Assembly (NCBI GenBank): GCA_011064865.1
Contig: JAAKFX010000091.1
Location: 1 to 6,375, forward strand
Length of the DNA: 6,375 nucleotides
DNA from: Candidatus Anoxychlamydiales bacterium
GTDB taxonomy: Bacteria > Chlamydiota > Chlamydiia > Chlamydiales > SM23-39
Direction of reading: 5' to 3'
Shown in pieces: positions 1 to 5,271 of the stretch (position 1 is the stretch's first letter; the number at the start of each line of letters is the position of its first letter). The position numbers and the translations under genes are program-made. A model generated the notes under the pieces. It was not told the origin of the DNA. It did no database searches and saw only the letters and a program-made list of their open reading frames with translations.

Positions 1-2
1 AT

Positions 3-227
3 TATATACTTGTAAATAAACAAGAGCCTTCAAAAGAGCTAATTGATAATTACTCCGAAGAGGGGGATTTAGTGCAAAACGATCTGGAAGATGAAAGAAT
101 TATAAAAGCTGATCTTTTAGGTCCAATAGCAGATGTTGCTAAAAAAGATCTAATTAGAAGAAGTTTGATTAGACATGATTCTCGAAAATTAGCAAAAGAG
201 ATATTTAAAATTGTTAATAATATTTGA
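3..227 (+). CDS. C-terminal end of an unrecognised protein (partial)
   Basis: An open frame enters from the left edge and stops at TGA 225-227, giving the last 74 residues of a protein whose start lies outside the window. It reads YILVNKQEPSKEL at the edge and ends KLAKEIFKIVNNI. The segment is highly charged, looks mainly alpha-helical, and has an acidic middle (EEGD, DLEDE) followed by a basic stretch (KKDLIRRSLIRHDSRK). There is no membrane segment or catalytic motif I can name. It is accepted as coding because its end overlaps the start of the next gene by 17 bases, in the same tight style as the genes downstream. The only functional hint is that it precedes a HAD phosphatase, as sugar- or nucleotide-modifying enzymes sometimes do, but that is weak. 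No function is assigned. Confidence 0.6.
   Translation, partial: YILVNKQEPSKELIDNYSEEGDLVQNDLEDERIIKADLLGPIADVAKKDLIRRSLIRHDSRKLAKEIFKIVNNI
195..200 (+). promoter_or_regulatory. Shine-Dalgarno-like site for the TTG start
   Basis: AAAGAG lies 10 bases upstream of the TTG at 211. It is a modest purine-rich match, but it supports initiation at TTG. The frame upstream is closed by TAG at 190-192 and holds no ATG or GTG between that stop and the HAD motif I. Confidence 0.4.
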
Positions 228-897
228 TCTAGACGATACTCTAATAGATACAAGCAGGTATCTAACACCGATTGTTTTTAAAAATACCATCAAAGAATTA
301 ATATCAAATGGTCTTCAAATCGATGAAGATTGGGCTATAAAAACTATATTTCAAATTGATAAAAAATCTATTAGCTCAAAAGAGAGTATCAAAAAATTTT
401 TATCAGATATTTTTGCAAAAAAAATATTTTTTGACATAGCTTTTAAAGCAATGACATCTCAAAAAAATGAAATTAAAATTTTTACTTTAAAAAATGCAAA
501 AAGTACTCTGAGATATCTCTCTAAAGCTCACAAGCTTGCTATAGTAACTAAGGGGGATGTCAAATTTCAATTTGAGAAGATTAAAAAAGCTGGAATTGAT
601 ACCTCATTATTTAGTAAAATAGTAGTTACAAAAAAAAGTAAACAACTTGAGTATAAACGAATAATGAAAGATTTGGGATATGAGTCTTTAGATACTTTTG
701 TATGTGGCGATAGAGTAGAGTATGATTTAAAACCTGCAAAAAAAATAGGTTGCTCGACTATTCATATGAAATGGGGAAGAGGAAAAAAAATATTTAAAAA
801 CGAAGATAGAAAAGTTGTAGATTATACGATTAATAGTTTAGAGGAAATTTTAAAAATTTTAGATACAAAAATTGAGGTAAAAAATGCCGGCAAGTAA
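211..897 (+). CDS. HAD-superfamily hydrolase (phosphatase-like)
   Basis: This 228-residue soluble protein has the four motifs of the haloacid dehalogenase superfamily. Motif I is FDLDDT (residues 5-10, nucleophile D6 and acid/base D8). Motif II is IVTKGD with T113. A conserved-lysine region lies near K144. Motif IV is CGDRVEYD with D167 and D172, which would bind Mg2+. The 100 or so residues between motifs I and II form a helical type C1 cap, as in phosphoglycolate phosphatase and pyrophosphatase PpaX relatives. The likely reaction is hydrolysis of a small phosphorylated metabolite in the cytosol; the substrate cannot be read from sequence. TTG is the only standard start available before motif I. 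The gene overlaps the partial gene before it by 17 bases and efp after it by 14, which suggests translational coupling. The family call is firm; the role is not. Confidence 0.85.
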   Translation: MLIIFDLDDTLIDTSRYLTPIVFKNTIKELISNGLQIDEDWAIKTIFQIDKKSISSKESIKKFLSDIFAKKIFFDIAFKAMTSQKNEIKIFTLKNAKSTLRYLSKAHKLAIVTKGDVKFQFEKIKKAGIDTSLFSKIVVTKKSKQLEYKRIMKDLGYESLDTFVCGDRVEYDLKPAKKIGCSTIHMKWGRGKKIFKNEDRKVVDYTINSLEEILKILDTKIEVKNAGK

Positions 898-1441
898 TCA
901 ATTATCACCTGGAATGACAATAAATATAGATAAAAATATATATAGAGTTGAGTCTTGTGTAAAAATAAGTGTTACAAAAGGAACACCTTTTATAAAAACA
1001 AAACTCAGAGATCTGATCACGGAAGAGGTTATTGAAAAAAACTTTAAACAGAGTCAAAATATTCAAGAGGTATCTCTCGTAGAGCATGATTTGGAGTATT
1101 TATATATTGAGGGGAAAAACTATCTGTTTTTAGATGTTGGTCAGTTAGAAAATGTTTTGGTCGCTCCAAATATTCTGCAAGATAAAATTAACTATTTAAA
1201 AGAAGGAATAAGAGTTAGAGCTCTATTTTATGGAAACTCAATTTTTTCTGTAGAGCTGCCGCAATTTTTAGAACTCATGGTCATTAAAACTACATCTATG
1301 GAAGATAAGCTGTCAGTAGCAAATACAACAAAAACAGCTATTTTAGAAACCGGTGCAAAAATAGAGGTTCCTCTTTTCGTTGAAGTTGGTGATATTATTA
1401 AAGTTGATACAAACTTAAATGAATTTATTCAAAGGTTATAA
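884..1441 (+). CDS. efp: Elongation factor P, divergent (chlamydial Efp1-like) copy
   Basis: The 185-residue length is typical of EF-P (about 185-190), which binds between the P and E sites and promotes peptide bonds at polyproline stalls. Three beta domains fit the sequence: a KOW-like N-domain (about 1-62), an OB domain (about 63-125, with LEYLYIEGKNYLFLD), and a C-terminal OB domain (about 126-185) ending ETGAKIEVPLFVEVGDIIKVDT, the usual EF-P C-terminal signature. The modifiable loop lysine is kept as K32 in TKGTPF, where canonical EF-P has PGKGQAF; the preceding Pro-Gly is lost. From memory, the whole protein resembles the first of two EF-P copies in Chlamydia, so a more canonical second copy may exist elsewhere in the genome (inference). 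ATG 884 has GAGG at 874-877 and overlaps the HAD gene by 14 bases. accB follows after 4 bases. Confidence 0.92.
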   Translation: MPASNQLSPGMTINIDKNIYRVESCVKISVTKGTPFIKTKLRDLITEEVIEKNFKQSQNIQEVSLVEHDLEYLYIEGKNYLFLDVGQLENVLVAPNILQDKINYLKEGIRVRALFYGNSIFSVELPQFLELMVIKTTSMEDKLSVANTTKTAILETGAKIEVPLFVEVGDIIKVDTNLNEFIQRL

Positions 1442-1445
1442 AAGT

Positions 1446-1880
1446 ATGGAGCTAAATATAATAAAAAAAATGATAGCTCTTTTAGAAGAGAGCAATTTAA
1501 AAAAACTTCATCTAAGAGATGGTGATTTTGAGATCTCTTTAGAAAAAGATTTTCCAACAAAACATGAGCATTCACATAGAGATAAAGAAATTAGAAAAGG
1601 TAAAGAGCCTAAGCCGCATCATATAGAAGCAAAAGATGAAGCAAAAGATTTTATAAAATCTCCTATGGTTGGAACTTTTTACGCAACACCCTCGCCAGAT
1701 CAACCTTCATTTGTAAAAGTGGGAGATACAGTTAATGAAAACAGTGTTGTATGTGTTATAGAAGCGATGAAAGTTATGAATGAGATTAAAGCTGGAAAAA
1801 AAGGTGTAATTAAAGAAATTTTGGTAGAAAATGCACATGCTGTTGAATTTGAAACTAAACTTTTTAGTATTGAATCATGA
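1446..1880 (+). CDS. accB: Biotin carboxyl carrier protein of acetyl-CoA carboxylase
   Basis: This 144-residue protein carries the biotin that AccC carboxylates and that then donates CO2 to acetyl-CoA, giving malonyl-CoA for fatty-acid synthesis. The N-terminal segment (1-35, MELNIIKKMIALLEES) is typical of bacterial AccB. A hydrophilic linker follows at about 36-69. The biotinyl domain (about 70-144) has SPMVGTFY, the biotin attachment motif EAMKVM with K109 as the biotinylated lysine, and a normal C-terminus. The start is set at ATG 1446, because homologues begin at this MELN-like position. An in-frame ATG at 1419 would add nine residues that lie inside the efp gene. AGG at 1433-1435 is a weak ribosome site. 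The linker is rich in Lys, Glu and His rather than the usual Ala/Pro. The stop overlaps the accC start. Confidence 0.94.
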   Translation: MELNIIKKMIALLEESNLKKLHLRDGDFEISLEKDFPTKHEHSHRDKEIRKGKEPKPHHIEAKDEAKDFIKSPMVGTFYATPSPDQPSFVKVGDTVNENSVVCVIEAMKVMNEIKAGKKGVIKEILVENAHAVEFETKLFSIES

Positions 1881-3241
1881 TGAAAGTATTAATAGCCAAT
1901 CGAGGTGAGATCGCTGTTAGAATTATCAGAGCTTGCCATGATCTAGGCCTTTCTACTGTCGCTGTATATTCTAAGGCAGATTCTGAATCCTTGCATGTTC
2001 TATTAGCGGATGAAGCTATCTGTATTGGTGATGGCCCCTCAAATAAATCATATTTAAAAATAGCAAATATTTTAGCAGCAGCAGAAGTAACTGGCGCCGA
2101 TGCAATTCATCCGGGCTATGGTTTTTTGGCAGAAAATGATAAGTTTGCATCTATTTGTGAAAGTTGCAATCTAAATTTTATTGGACCATCTGCTAAAGCT
2201 ATTGCAAAGCTTGGTAATAAAGCTTTGGCAAAAGCTATGGCTAAAAAAGTGAAATGTCCAGTAATTCCTGGAACTGATGGAATAGTGAATGATGTAGCAA
2301 AAGCTTTAGAAAAGGCCAGAAAAATAGGTTTCCCACTTTTTATTAAAGCCTCAGCAGGCGGTGGTGGAAAAGGTATTAGAATTGCTAAAACAGAAAAGGA
2401 GTTCACAAAACAATTTTTAGCTGCGCAAAGAGAAGCTGAAGCTAGTTTTAACAACTCAGATATCTATTTAGAAAAGATGATTCTAAATCCTAGACACATC
2501 GAGGTGCAAATTATCGCAGATAAACATGGCCATATCGTTCATCTAGGTGAGAGAGATTGCTCAATTCAAAGAAGAAGACAAAAGTTAATTGAAGAAACTC
2601 CAAGCCCTAAAGTAAATGATCATCTTAGAAAAAAAATGGGATTAGCTGCTATAAATATTGCAAAAGCTGCTAAATACTACTCTTGTGGAACTGTTGAATT
2701 TTTATTAGATGAGAAAAACAACTTCTATTTTATGGAAATGAACACCCGTATACAAGTAGAACATACAATTTCAGAAGAGCTAACAGGTGTTGATATTGTA
2801 AAAGAACAAATAAAAGTTGCAATGGGTAAAAATTTATCATTTAAACAAAAAGAAATTAAATTTGCTGGACATGTTTTTGAATTTAGAATAAATGCTGAAG
2901 ATCCCTCAAATGATTTTATGCCATCTCCTGGCAGACTCAAATATTATATCCCTCCAGGAGGACCGAATGTAAGACTCGATAGTGCTTGCTATAGTGGATA
3001 TGTAATTCCTCCATATTATGACTCTATGATTGCAAAACTTATTGTCAAAGGGAAAAATAGAGAAGACGCAATAAAAATTGCTAAAAGAGCTTTAAAAGAA
3101 TTTCATATCCAAGGAGTCAAGTCTACAATAGATTTTCATCTTTATATGCTTAATGATGAAAACTTTTTAAATAGTAAATACAATTTAAATTACGTAGATG
3201 ATCTTATCTTAAAAGGATGTAAATTTAAGGAAAAAGGATGA
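1877..3241 (+). CDS. accC: Biotin carboxylase subunit of acetyl-CoA carboxylase
   Basis: This cytosolic ATP-grasp enzyme uses ATP and bicarbonate to carboxylate the biotin on AccB. Its 454 residues compare with about 449 in E. coli. The order is an N-terminal fold (1-113, starting KVLIANRGEIAVRIIRACHDLG, with HPGYGFLAEN at 78-87), the ATP-grasp domain (about 114-315), and a C-terminal domain (about 330-445). Visible catalytic features are K115, K157 in IKASAGGGGKG with the glycine-rich lid at 161-166, K236 in RRRQK, metal ligands E274 and E287, and EMNTRIQVEH with R291, Q293 and E295. All expected residues are present, so it should be active. ATG 1877 gives an ATGA overlap with the accB stop. 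ATG 1880 would shorten the protein by one Met and is equally possible. The stop overlaps the next gene, again by ATGA. Confidence 0.96.
   Translation: MMKVLIANRGEIAVRIIRACHDLGLSTVAVYSKADSESLHVLLADEAICIGDGPSNKSYLKIANILAAAEVTGADAIHPGYGFLAENDKFASICESCNLNFIGPSAKAIAKLGNKALAKAMAKKVKCPVIPGTDGIVNDVAKALEKARKIGFPLFIKASAGGGGKGIRIAKTEKEFTKQFLAAQREAEASFNNSDIYLEKMILNPRHIEVQIIADKHGHIVHLGERDCSIQRRRQKLIEETPSPKVNDHLRKKMGLAAINIAKAAKYYSCGTVEFLLDEKNNFYFMEMNTRIQVEHTISEELTGVDIVKEQIKVAMGKNLSFKQKEIKFAGHVFEFRINAEDPSNDFMPSPGRLKYYIPPGGPNVRLDSACYSGYVIPPYYDSMIAKLIVKGKNREDAIKIAKRALKEFHIQGVKSTIDFHLYMLNDENFLNSKYNLNYVDDLILKGCKFKEKG
3227..3231 (+). promoter_or_regulatory. Shine-Dalgarno site for the upstream hpt start
   Basis: AAGGA lies 6 bases before ATG 3238, inside the end of accC. 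It supports use of the long form of Hpt that carries the hydrophobic N-terminus. Confidence 0.5.
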
Positions 3242-3846
3242 CAAAAAAAATATTTTGTATATTGTCTATATTAATGGTTTGTTTTTTTATTAAAACTGAA
3301 GGATATGAAAATATGGATTTAGATTTTTCAAATCTTGAGCTAATGATCTCTCAAGAAGATATAAAATCTAAAATTGTGCAGTTAGCTGAAATAGTTGATC
3401 AAGATTATAAAGATCAAGAAATTGTCTTTTTAATGATCATGAAAGGTGCTTTTATTTTTACAAGCGATTTAATTCGTGAGATCAAAACTCCATTTTCAGT
3501 AGAAGCTGTAAAATGTTCTAGCTACGGCCTTCGAGGCAAACAAAGAGGAGAGCTTACAATTCAAGGTTTAGAAAAATTAAATCTAAAAGATAAAAATGTC
3601 ATTGTAGTGGATGATATTTTTGATAGCGGAAAAACGCTCACTAGCGTTATGGACTTTGTTGAAAAACAAAATCCTAAAAGTGTAAAAAGTCTCATTATGC
3701 TCGTAAAAGATACTCCTCGTAGATTGAAAGATGTTAAACTTCCAGATTATTCTCTTTTTCAAATAGAAGATAAATTCGTTGTAGGTTATGGCCTAGATTA
3801 TAAAGAGTATTTTCGTGGTCTTAAAGGGATATATTCAATCGAATAA
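3238..3846 (+). CDS. hpt: Hypoxanthine phosphoribosyltransferase with signal-like N-terminus
   Basis: Hpt joins hypoxanthine or guanine to PRPP to make IMP or GMP, so it salvages purines. In a host-dependent bacterium this would use host-derived bases (inference). Family motifs are MKGAFIFTSDLIR (68-80), the flexible-loop SSYG (94-97), the PRPP loop VVDDIFDSGKTL (123-134), the base-binding lysine region VKDTPRR with K147, and the C-terminal FVVGYGLDYKEYFR. The enzyme proper starts near residue 30 and is complete. The oddity is residues 1-25: MTKK, then about 14 hydrophobic residues, then a polar stretch, looking like a signal peptide or membrane anchor. There is no lipobox and no clear cleavage site. 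ATG 3313 (M26) gives a normal 177-residue cytosolic enzyme and has its own ribosome site. ATG 3238 overlaps the accC stop by ATGA and also has a ribosome site. The function is firm; the start is undecided. Confidence 0.88.
   Translation: MTKKIFCILSILMVCFFIKTEGYENMDLDFSNLELMISQEDIKSKIVQLAEIVDQDYKDQEIVFLMIMKGAFIFTSDLIREIKTPFSVEAVKCSSYGLRGKQRGELTIQGLEKLNLKDKNVIVVDDIFDSGKTLTSVMDFVEKQNPKSVKSLIMLVKDTPRRLKDVKLPDYSLFQIEDKFVVGYGLDYKEYFRGLKGIYSIE
3298..3303 (+). promoter_or_regulatory. Internal Shine-Dalgarno site before Met26 of hpt
   Basis: GAAGGA lies 9 bases upstream of the in-frame ATG at 3313. The match and spacing are good enough to start the short, cytosolic form of Hpt. It is one of the best ribosome-site matches in the window, although it lies within the longer reading frame. 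Confidence 0.5.
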
Positions 3847-3854
3847 TTACTTAA

Positions 3855-3906
3855 TTTATCAGCTTCTATGAACTTGTAGAAGCTGATAAAAGTTTTCATC
3901 TTTTTT
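3855..3906 (+). terminator. Hairpin terminator after hpt
   Basis: The arms TTTATCAGCTTCTA (3855-3868) and TAGAAGCTGATAAA (3877-3890) form a perfect 14-base-pair stem with an 8-base loop. A T4 run follows at 3893-3896 and a T6 run at 3901-3906. It starts 8 bases after the hpt stop, so it most likely ends the efp-acc-hpt transcript. The T tract is broken by CATC. Confidence 0.8.
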
Positions 3907-4013
3907 AGGCATAATCATTTCAATGAAATTTCTGCAAAAAAATAATTTGAAAATAAACTTGAAAATGTAACCTTTGGATTATGAAGGACTTTTAGACTTC
4001 TTATAAAATGATC

Positions 4014-4037
4014 AAAAACTGCAGACATTGTCTGCAG
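4014..4037 (-). terminator. Hairpin terminator after yitT
   Basis: CTGCAGACA (4019-4027) and TGTCTGCAG (4029-4037) are perfect inverted arms; in practice this would be a 7-8 base-pair stem with a 3-5 base loop. On the minus strand the stem is followed directly by five T (A5 at 4014-4018 on the plus strand). It lies 23 bases past the yitT stop, so it fits as an intrinsic terminator for the minus-strand unit. Confidence 0.75.
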
Positions 4038-4060
4038 AAATTAATTGATTTCATAATGAC

Positions 4061-4975
4061 TTAGAAACTGAAAAATCTTTTCTTTTTTAGCTTAGCTTTA
4101 TTTTTTCTTTGAGAAATTTTAGAGATTTGCCTGCCATAGGCAACTTCATGCAGATTTTCAATAGCCATGAAAGCTAAAGGATCTTCTGTCAAAACTAGCT
4201 CTTTTAGCTCTGCTAAATCTAGTCTTTCTACTATAACAAATAAAATGTTTCGATCTTCCCCAGAAAACCCGCCAATGCCAGGGATAATAGTGAGGCCAAG
4301 ACCTAATTGATGCATAATAAGATTTTGGATTTTTTTCGGTTTAGATGTCATGATTAAAACTGATTTTACTTCATCGAGACCAGCTAGTACGATATCGATC
4401 ATTTTAAATGCTACAATGTATGTCATTAAAGATTTTACAGCGATATGCCAATCTTTAAAAATCCATCCATAAACAGCAAAAATGAAGACATTGATAGATA
4501 AAATTATCTGACCCACTGTAAAACCGAACTTTCTATTCACTATAATTGCTAAAATCTCTGTACCATCTGTGCATCCGCCACTTTTAATGATAAAACCAAC
4601 CCCAGCTCCTAAAACAGCGCCGCCTATTACGATTATTTCTAAAAAATCACCATCAAAAGCAGGAACGTTTTCTAAAAGAGATAAAAATATAGCAAAAATA
4701 ATAGTTGCAATAAGCATATGGATAACAAAAGTCTTTCGAATATGTTTATAAGCGAGATAGATAAACGGTAGATTTAAAAGAATTAAAAAGTAAGATAGAT
4801 AACTACTACCAAAGATTCTTGCAAAGATCAAAGAAACGCCAACTACACCACCATCTATAAGATCATTAGGATATAAAAAGACTCTAATTGAGATGGCAGC
4901 GAGAAGAGCTCCAAAAGTAGTTCCAAGTAGGCTAGAGAAGAATCCCCAAAATGTTTTTTTTACTTTTTTTACCAT
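4061..4975 (-). CDS. YitT-family multi-pass membrane protein (DUF161/DUF2179)
   Basis: This 304-residue protein has the YitT layout. The N-terminal membrane half has about five or six hydrophobic helices (roughly 12-34, 58-76, 82-102, 112-131, 151-171, 178-199). The soluble C-terminal DUF2179 domain (about 203-283) contains VKSVLIMTSKPKKI, LGLGLTIIPGIGGFSG and ILFVIVERLDLAELKELV. The loop GGCTDGTEI (133-141) matches the family's conserved GG-x-x-D/G-G-T-D/E motif. A very basic tail (KNKAKLKKKRFFSF) follows. The protein should sit in the inner membrane; the family's transport or other role is not established. The start is ATG 4975: the frame stays open a further 81 codons upstream, but those run through two tRNA genes. 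The ribosome site is weak (TGGA, about 9 bases upstream). The gene begins 25 bases after tRNA-Asp on the same strand and ends at its own terminator. Confidence 0.88.
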   Translation of the reverse strand: MVKKVKKTFWGFFSSLLGTTFGALLAAISIRVFLYPNDLIDGGVVGVSLIFARIFGSSYLSYFLILLNLPFIYLAYKHIRKTFVIHMLIATIIFAIFLSLLENVPAFDGDFLEIIVIGGAVLGAGVGFIIKSGGCTDGTEILAIIVNRKFGFTVGQIILSINVFIFAVYGWIFKDWHIAVKSLMTYIVAFKMIDIVLAGLDEVKSVLIMTSKPKKIQNLIMHQLGLGLTIIPGIGGFSGEDRNILFVIVERLDLAELKELVLTEDPLAFMAIENLHEVAYGRQISKISQRKNKAKLKKKRFFSF

Positions 4976-5000
4976 ATGAAAAAATCCAGGTATAAAAAAA

Positions 5001-5074
5001 CGCGGGAGACGGGAGTCGAACCCGCAACTTCCGGCGTGACAGGCCGGTGCTCTAACCAGTTGAACTACTCCCGC
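5001..5074 (-). tRNA. tRNA-Asp (anticodon GTC)
   Basis: The minus strand folds as a full cloverleaf: acceptor GCGGGAG/CTCCCGC, D stem GTTC/GAGC, anticodon stem CCGGC/GCCGG with loop CTGTCAC (anticodon GTC, reads GAC/GAT), and T stem GCGGG/CCCGT with loop TTCGACT. The discriminator base is G, as expected for tRNA-Asp. CCA is not encoded; seven T follow at once. The gene lies 10 bases after tRNA-Val and is probably processed from the same transcript. Confidence 0.97.
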
Positions 5075-5084
5075 AGTTTCAGTT

Positions 5085-5157
5085 TGGGCGCAAAAGGACT
5101 CGAACCTATGACCACCTGCTTGTAAGGCAGGCGCTCTACCAACTGAGCTATGCGCCC
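5085..5157 (-). tRNA. tRNA-Val (anticodon TAC)
   Basis: The minus strand folds as acceptor GGGCGCA/TGCGCCC, D stem GCTC/GAGC, anticodon stem CCTGC/GCAGG with loop CTTACAA (anticodon TAC, reads GTA and probably other GTN), and T loop TTCGAGT. The discriminator is A; the next bases are AAC, so CCA is not encoded. The T stem ATAGG/CCTTT has one T-T mismatch at the standard 50:64 position. All invariant bases are present, so it should be functional. Confidence 0.96.
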
Positions 5158-5172
5158 TTTTTATTTTTAATA

Positions 5173-5218
5173 AATTTACTCTAATTGGCAGTTTAATACA
5201 ATAAAAATTCTTCAGCAA
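5173..5218 (-). promoter_or_regulatory. Candidate promoter for the tRNA-Val/tRNA-Asp/yitT unit
   Basis: Two sigma-70-like arrangements fit, both with 17-base spacing and both weak. One is TTGCTG (5218-5213) with TAAACT (5195-5190), giving a leader of about 26 bases. The other is TTGTAT (5201-5196) with TAAATT (5178-5173), giving a leader of about 8 bases. The first places an A9 tract (5237-5229, minus strand) where an UP element would lie. The region is so AT-rich that chance matches are likely; position alone (just before the first tRNA) argues for a promoter here. Confidence 0.35.
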
Positions 5219-5224
5219 AGAGAG

Positions 5225-5266
5225 CTAATTTTTTTTTGAGCTAATGATTTTCTAATTTTTTTTTGA
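5225..5266. repeat. Two copies of CTAAT9GA in the surE-tRNA spacer
   Basis: The 15-base string CTAATTTTTTTTTGA occurs exactly at 5225-5239 and 5252-5266, a 27-base period. The shorter GAGCTAAT occurs at 5222-5229 and 5238-5245. On the minus strand these are two A9 tracts between the surE stop and the tRNA promoter region. They may come from a small duplication or act as upstream A-tract elements for the tRNA promoter. No hairpin lies next to them, so they do not form an evident terminator. Confidence 0.6.
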
Positions 5267-5271
5267 TGAAC

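Larger units (their letters stand above)
3847..4060. other. Spacer between convergent genes hpt and yitT
   Basis: This 213-base spacer has no credible gene on either strand. It holds one hairpin terminator for each incoming transcript, with about 107 bases of AT-rich sequence between the two. That stretch contains only short imperfect repeats (for example TTGAAAAT at 3947 and 3959), which are expected at this base composition. Confidence 0.75.

Noticed and set aside
50..268. 72-residue minus-strand open frame at the left edge
   Set aside because: It spans the junction of two plus-strand genes, and the conserved HAD motif I lies on the other strand.
905..1087. 60-residue minus-strand open frame opposite efp
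   Set aside because: It is antisense to the conserved EF-P N-domain and has a low-complexity Tyr/Ile/Phe composition expected from AT-rich antisense sequence.
1419..1445. Earlier in-frame start for accB adding MNLFKGYKS
   Set aside because: It lies inside efp, and AccB homologues begin at the MELN-like position encoded at 1446.
2116..2454. 112-residue minus-strand open frame opposite accC
   Set aside because: It lies fully inside a strongly conserved accC region and shows no protein family features; it is a shadow of the coding strand.
2725..2940. 71-residue minus-strand open frame opposite accC
   Set aside because: It is a shadow of the conserved ATP-grasp coding sequence with no features of its own.
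3280..3295. Lipoprotein signal in the Hpt N-terminus (LMVC)
   Set aside because: The residue before the cysteine is Val, not Gly/Ala/Ser, and the cysteine lies inside the hydrophobic stretch, so it does not fit a lipobox.
3973..3992. Possible small hairpin GAAG...CTTC in the hpt-yitT spacer
   Set aside because: Only four pairs form before mismatches, and there is no T run that would make it a terminator.
4569..4751. 60-residue plus-strand open frame opposite yitT
   Set aside because: It is antisense to membrane helices of yitT, with no promoter or ribosome site of note.
4976..5218. An open frame extending yitT upstream by 81 codons, with the peptides AHSSVGRAPALQAGG and VVQLVRAPACHAGS
   Set aside because: These residues are translations of tRNA-Val and tRNA-Asp, a well-known annotation artefact. 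Both tRNAs fold fully, so the protein start is ATG 4975.
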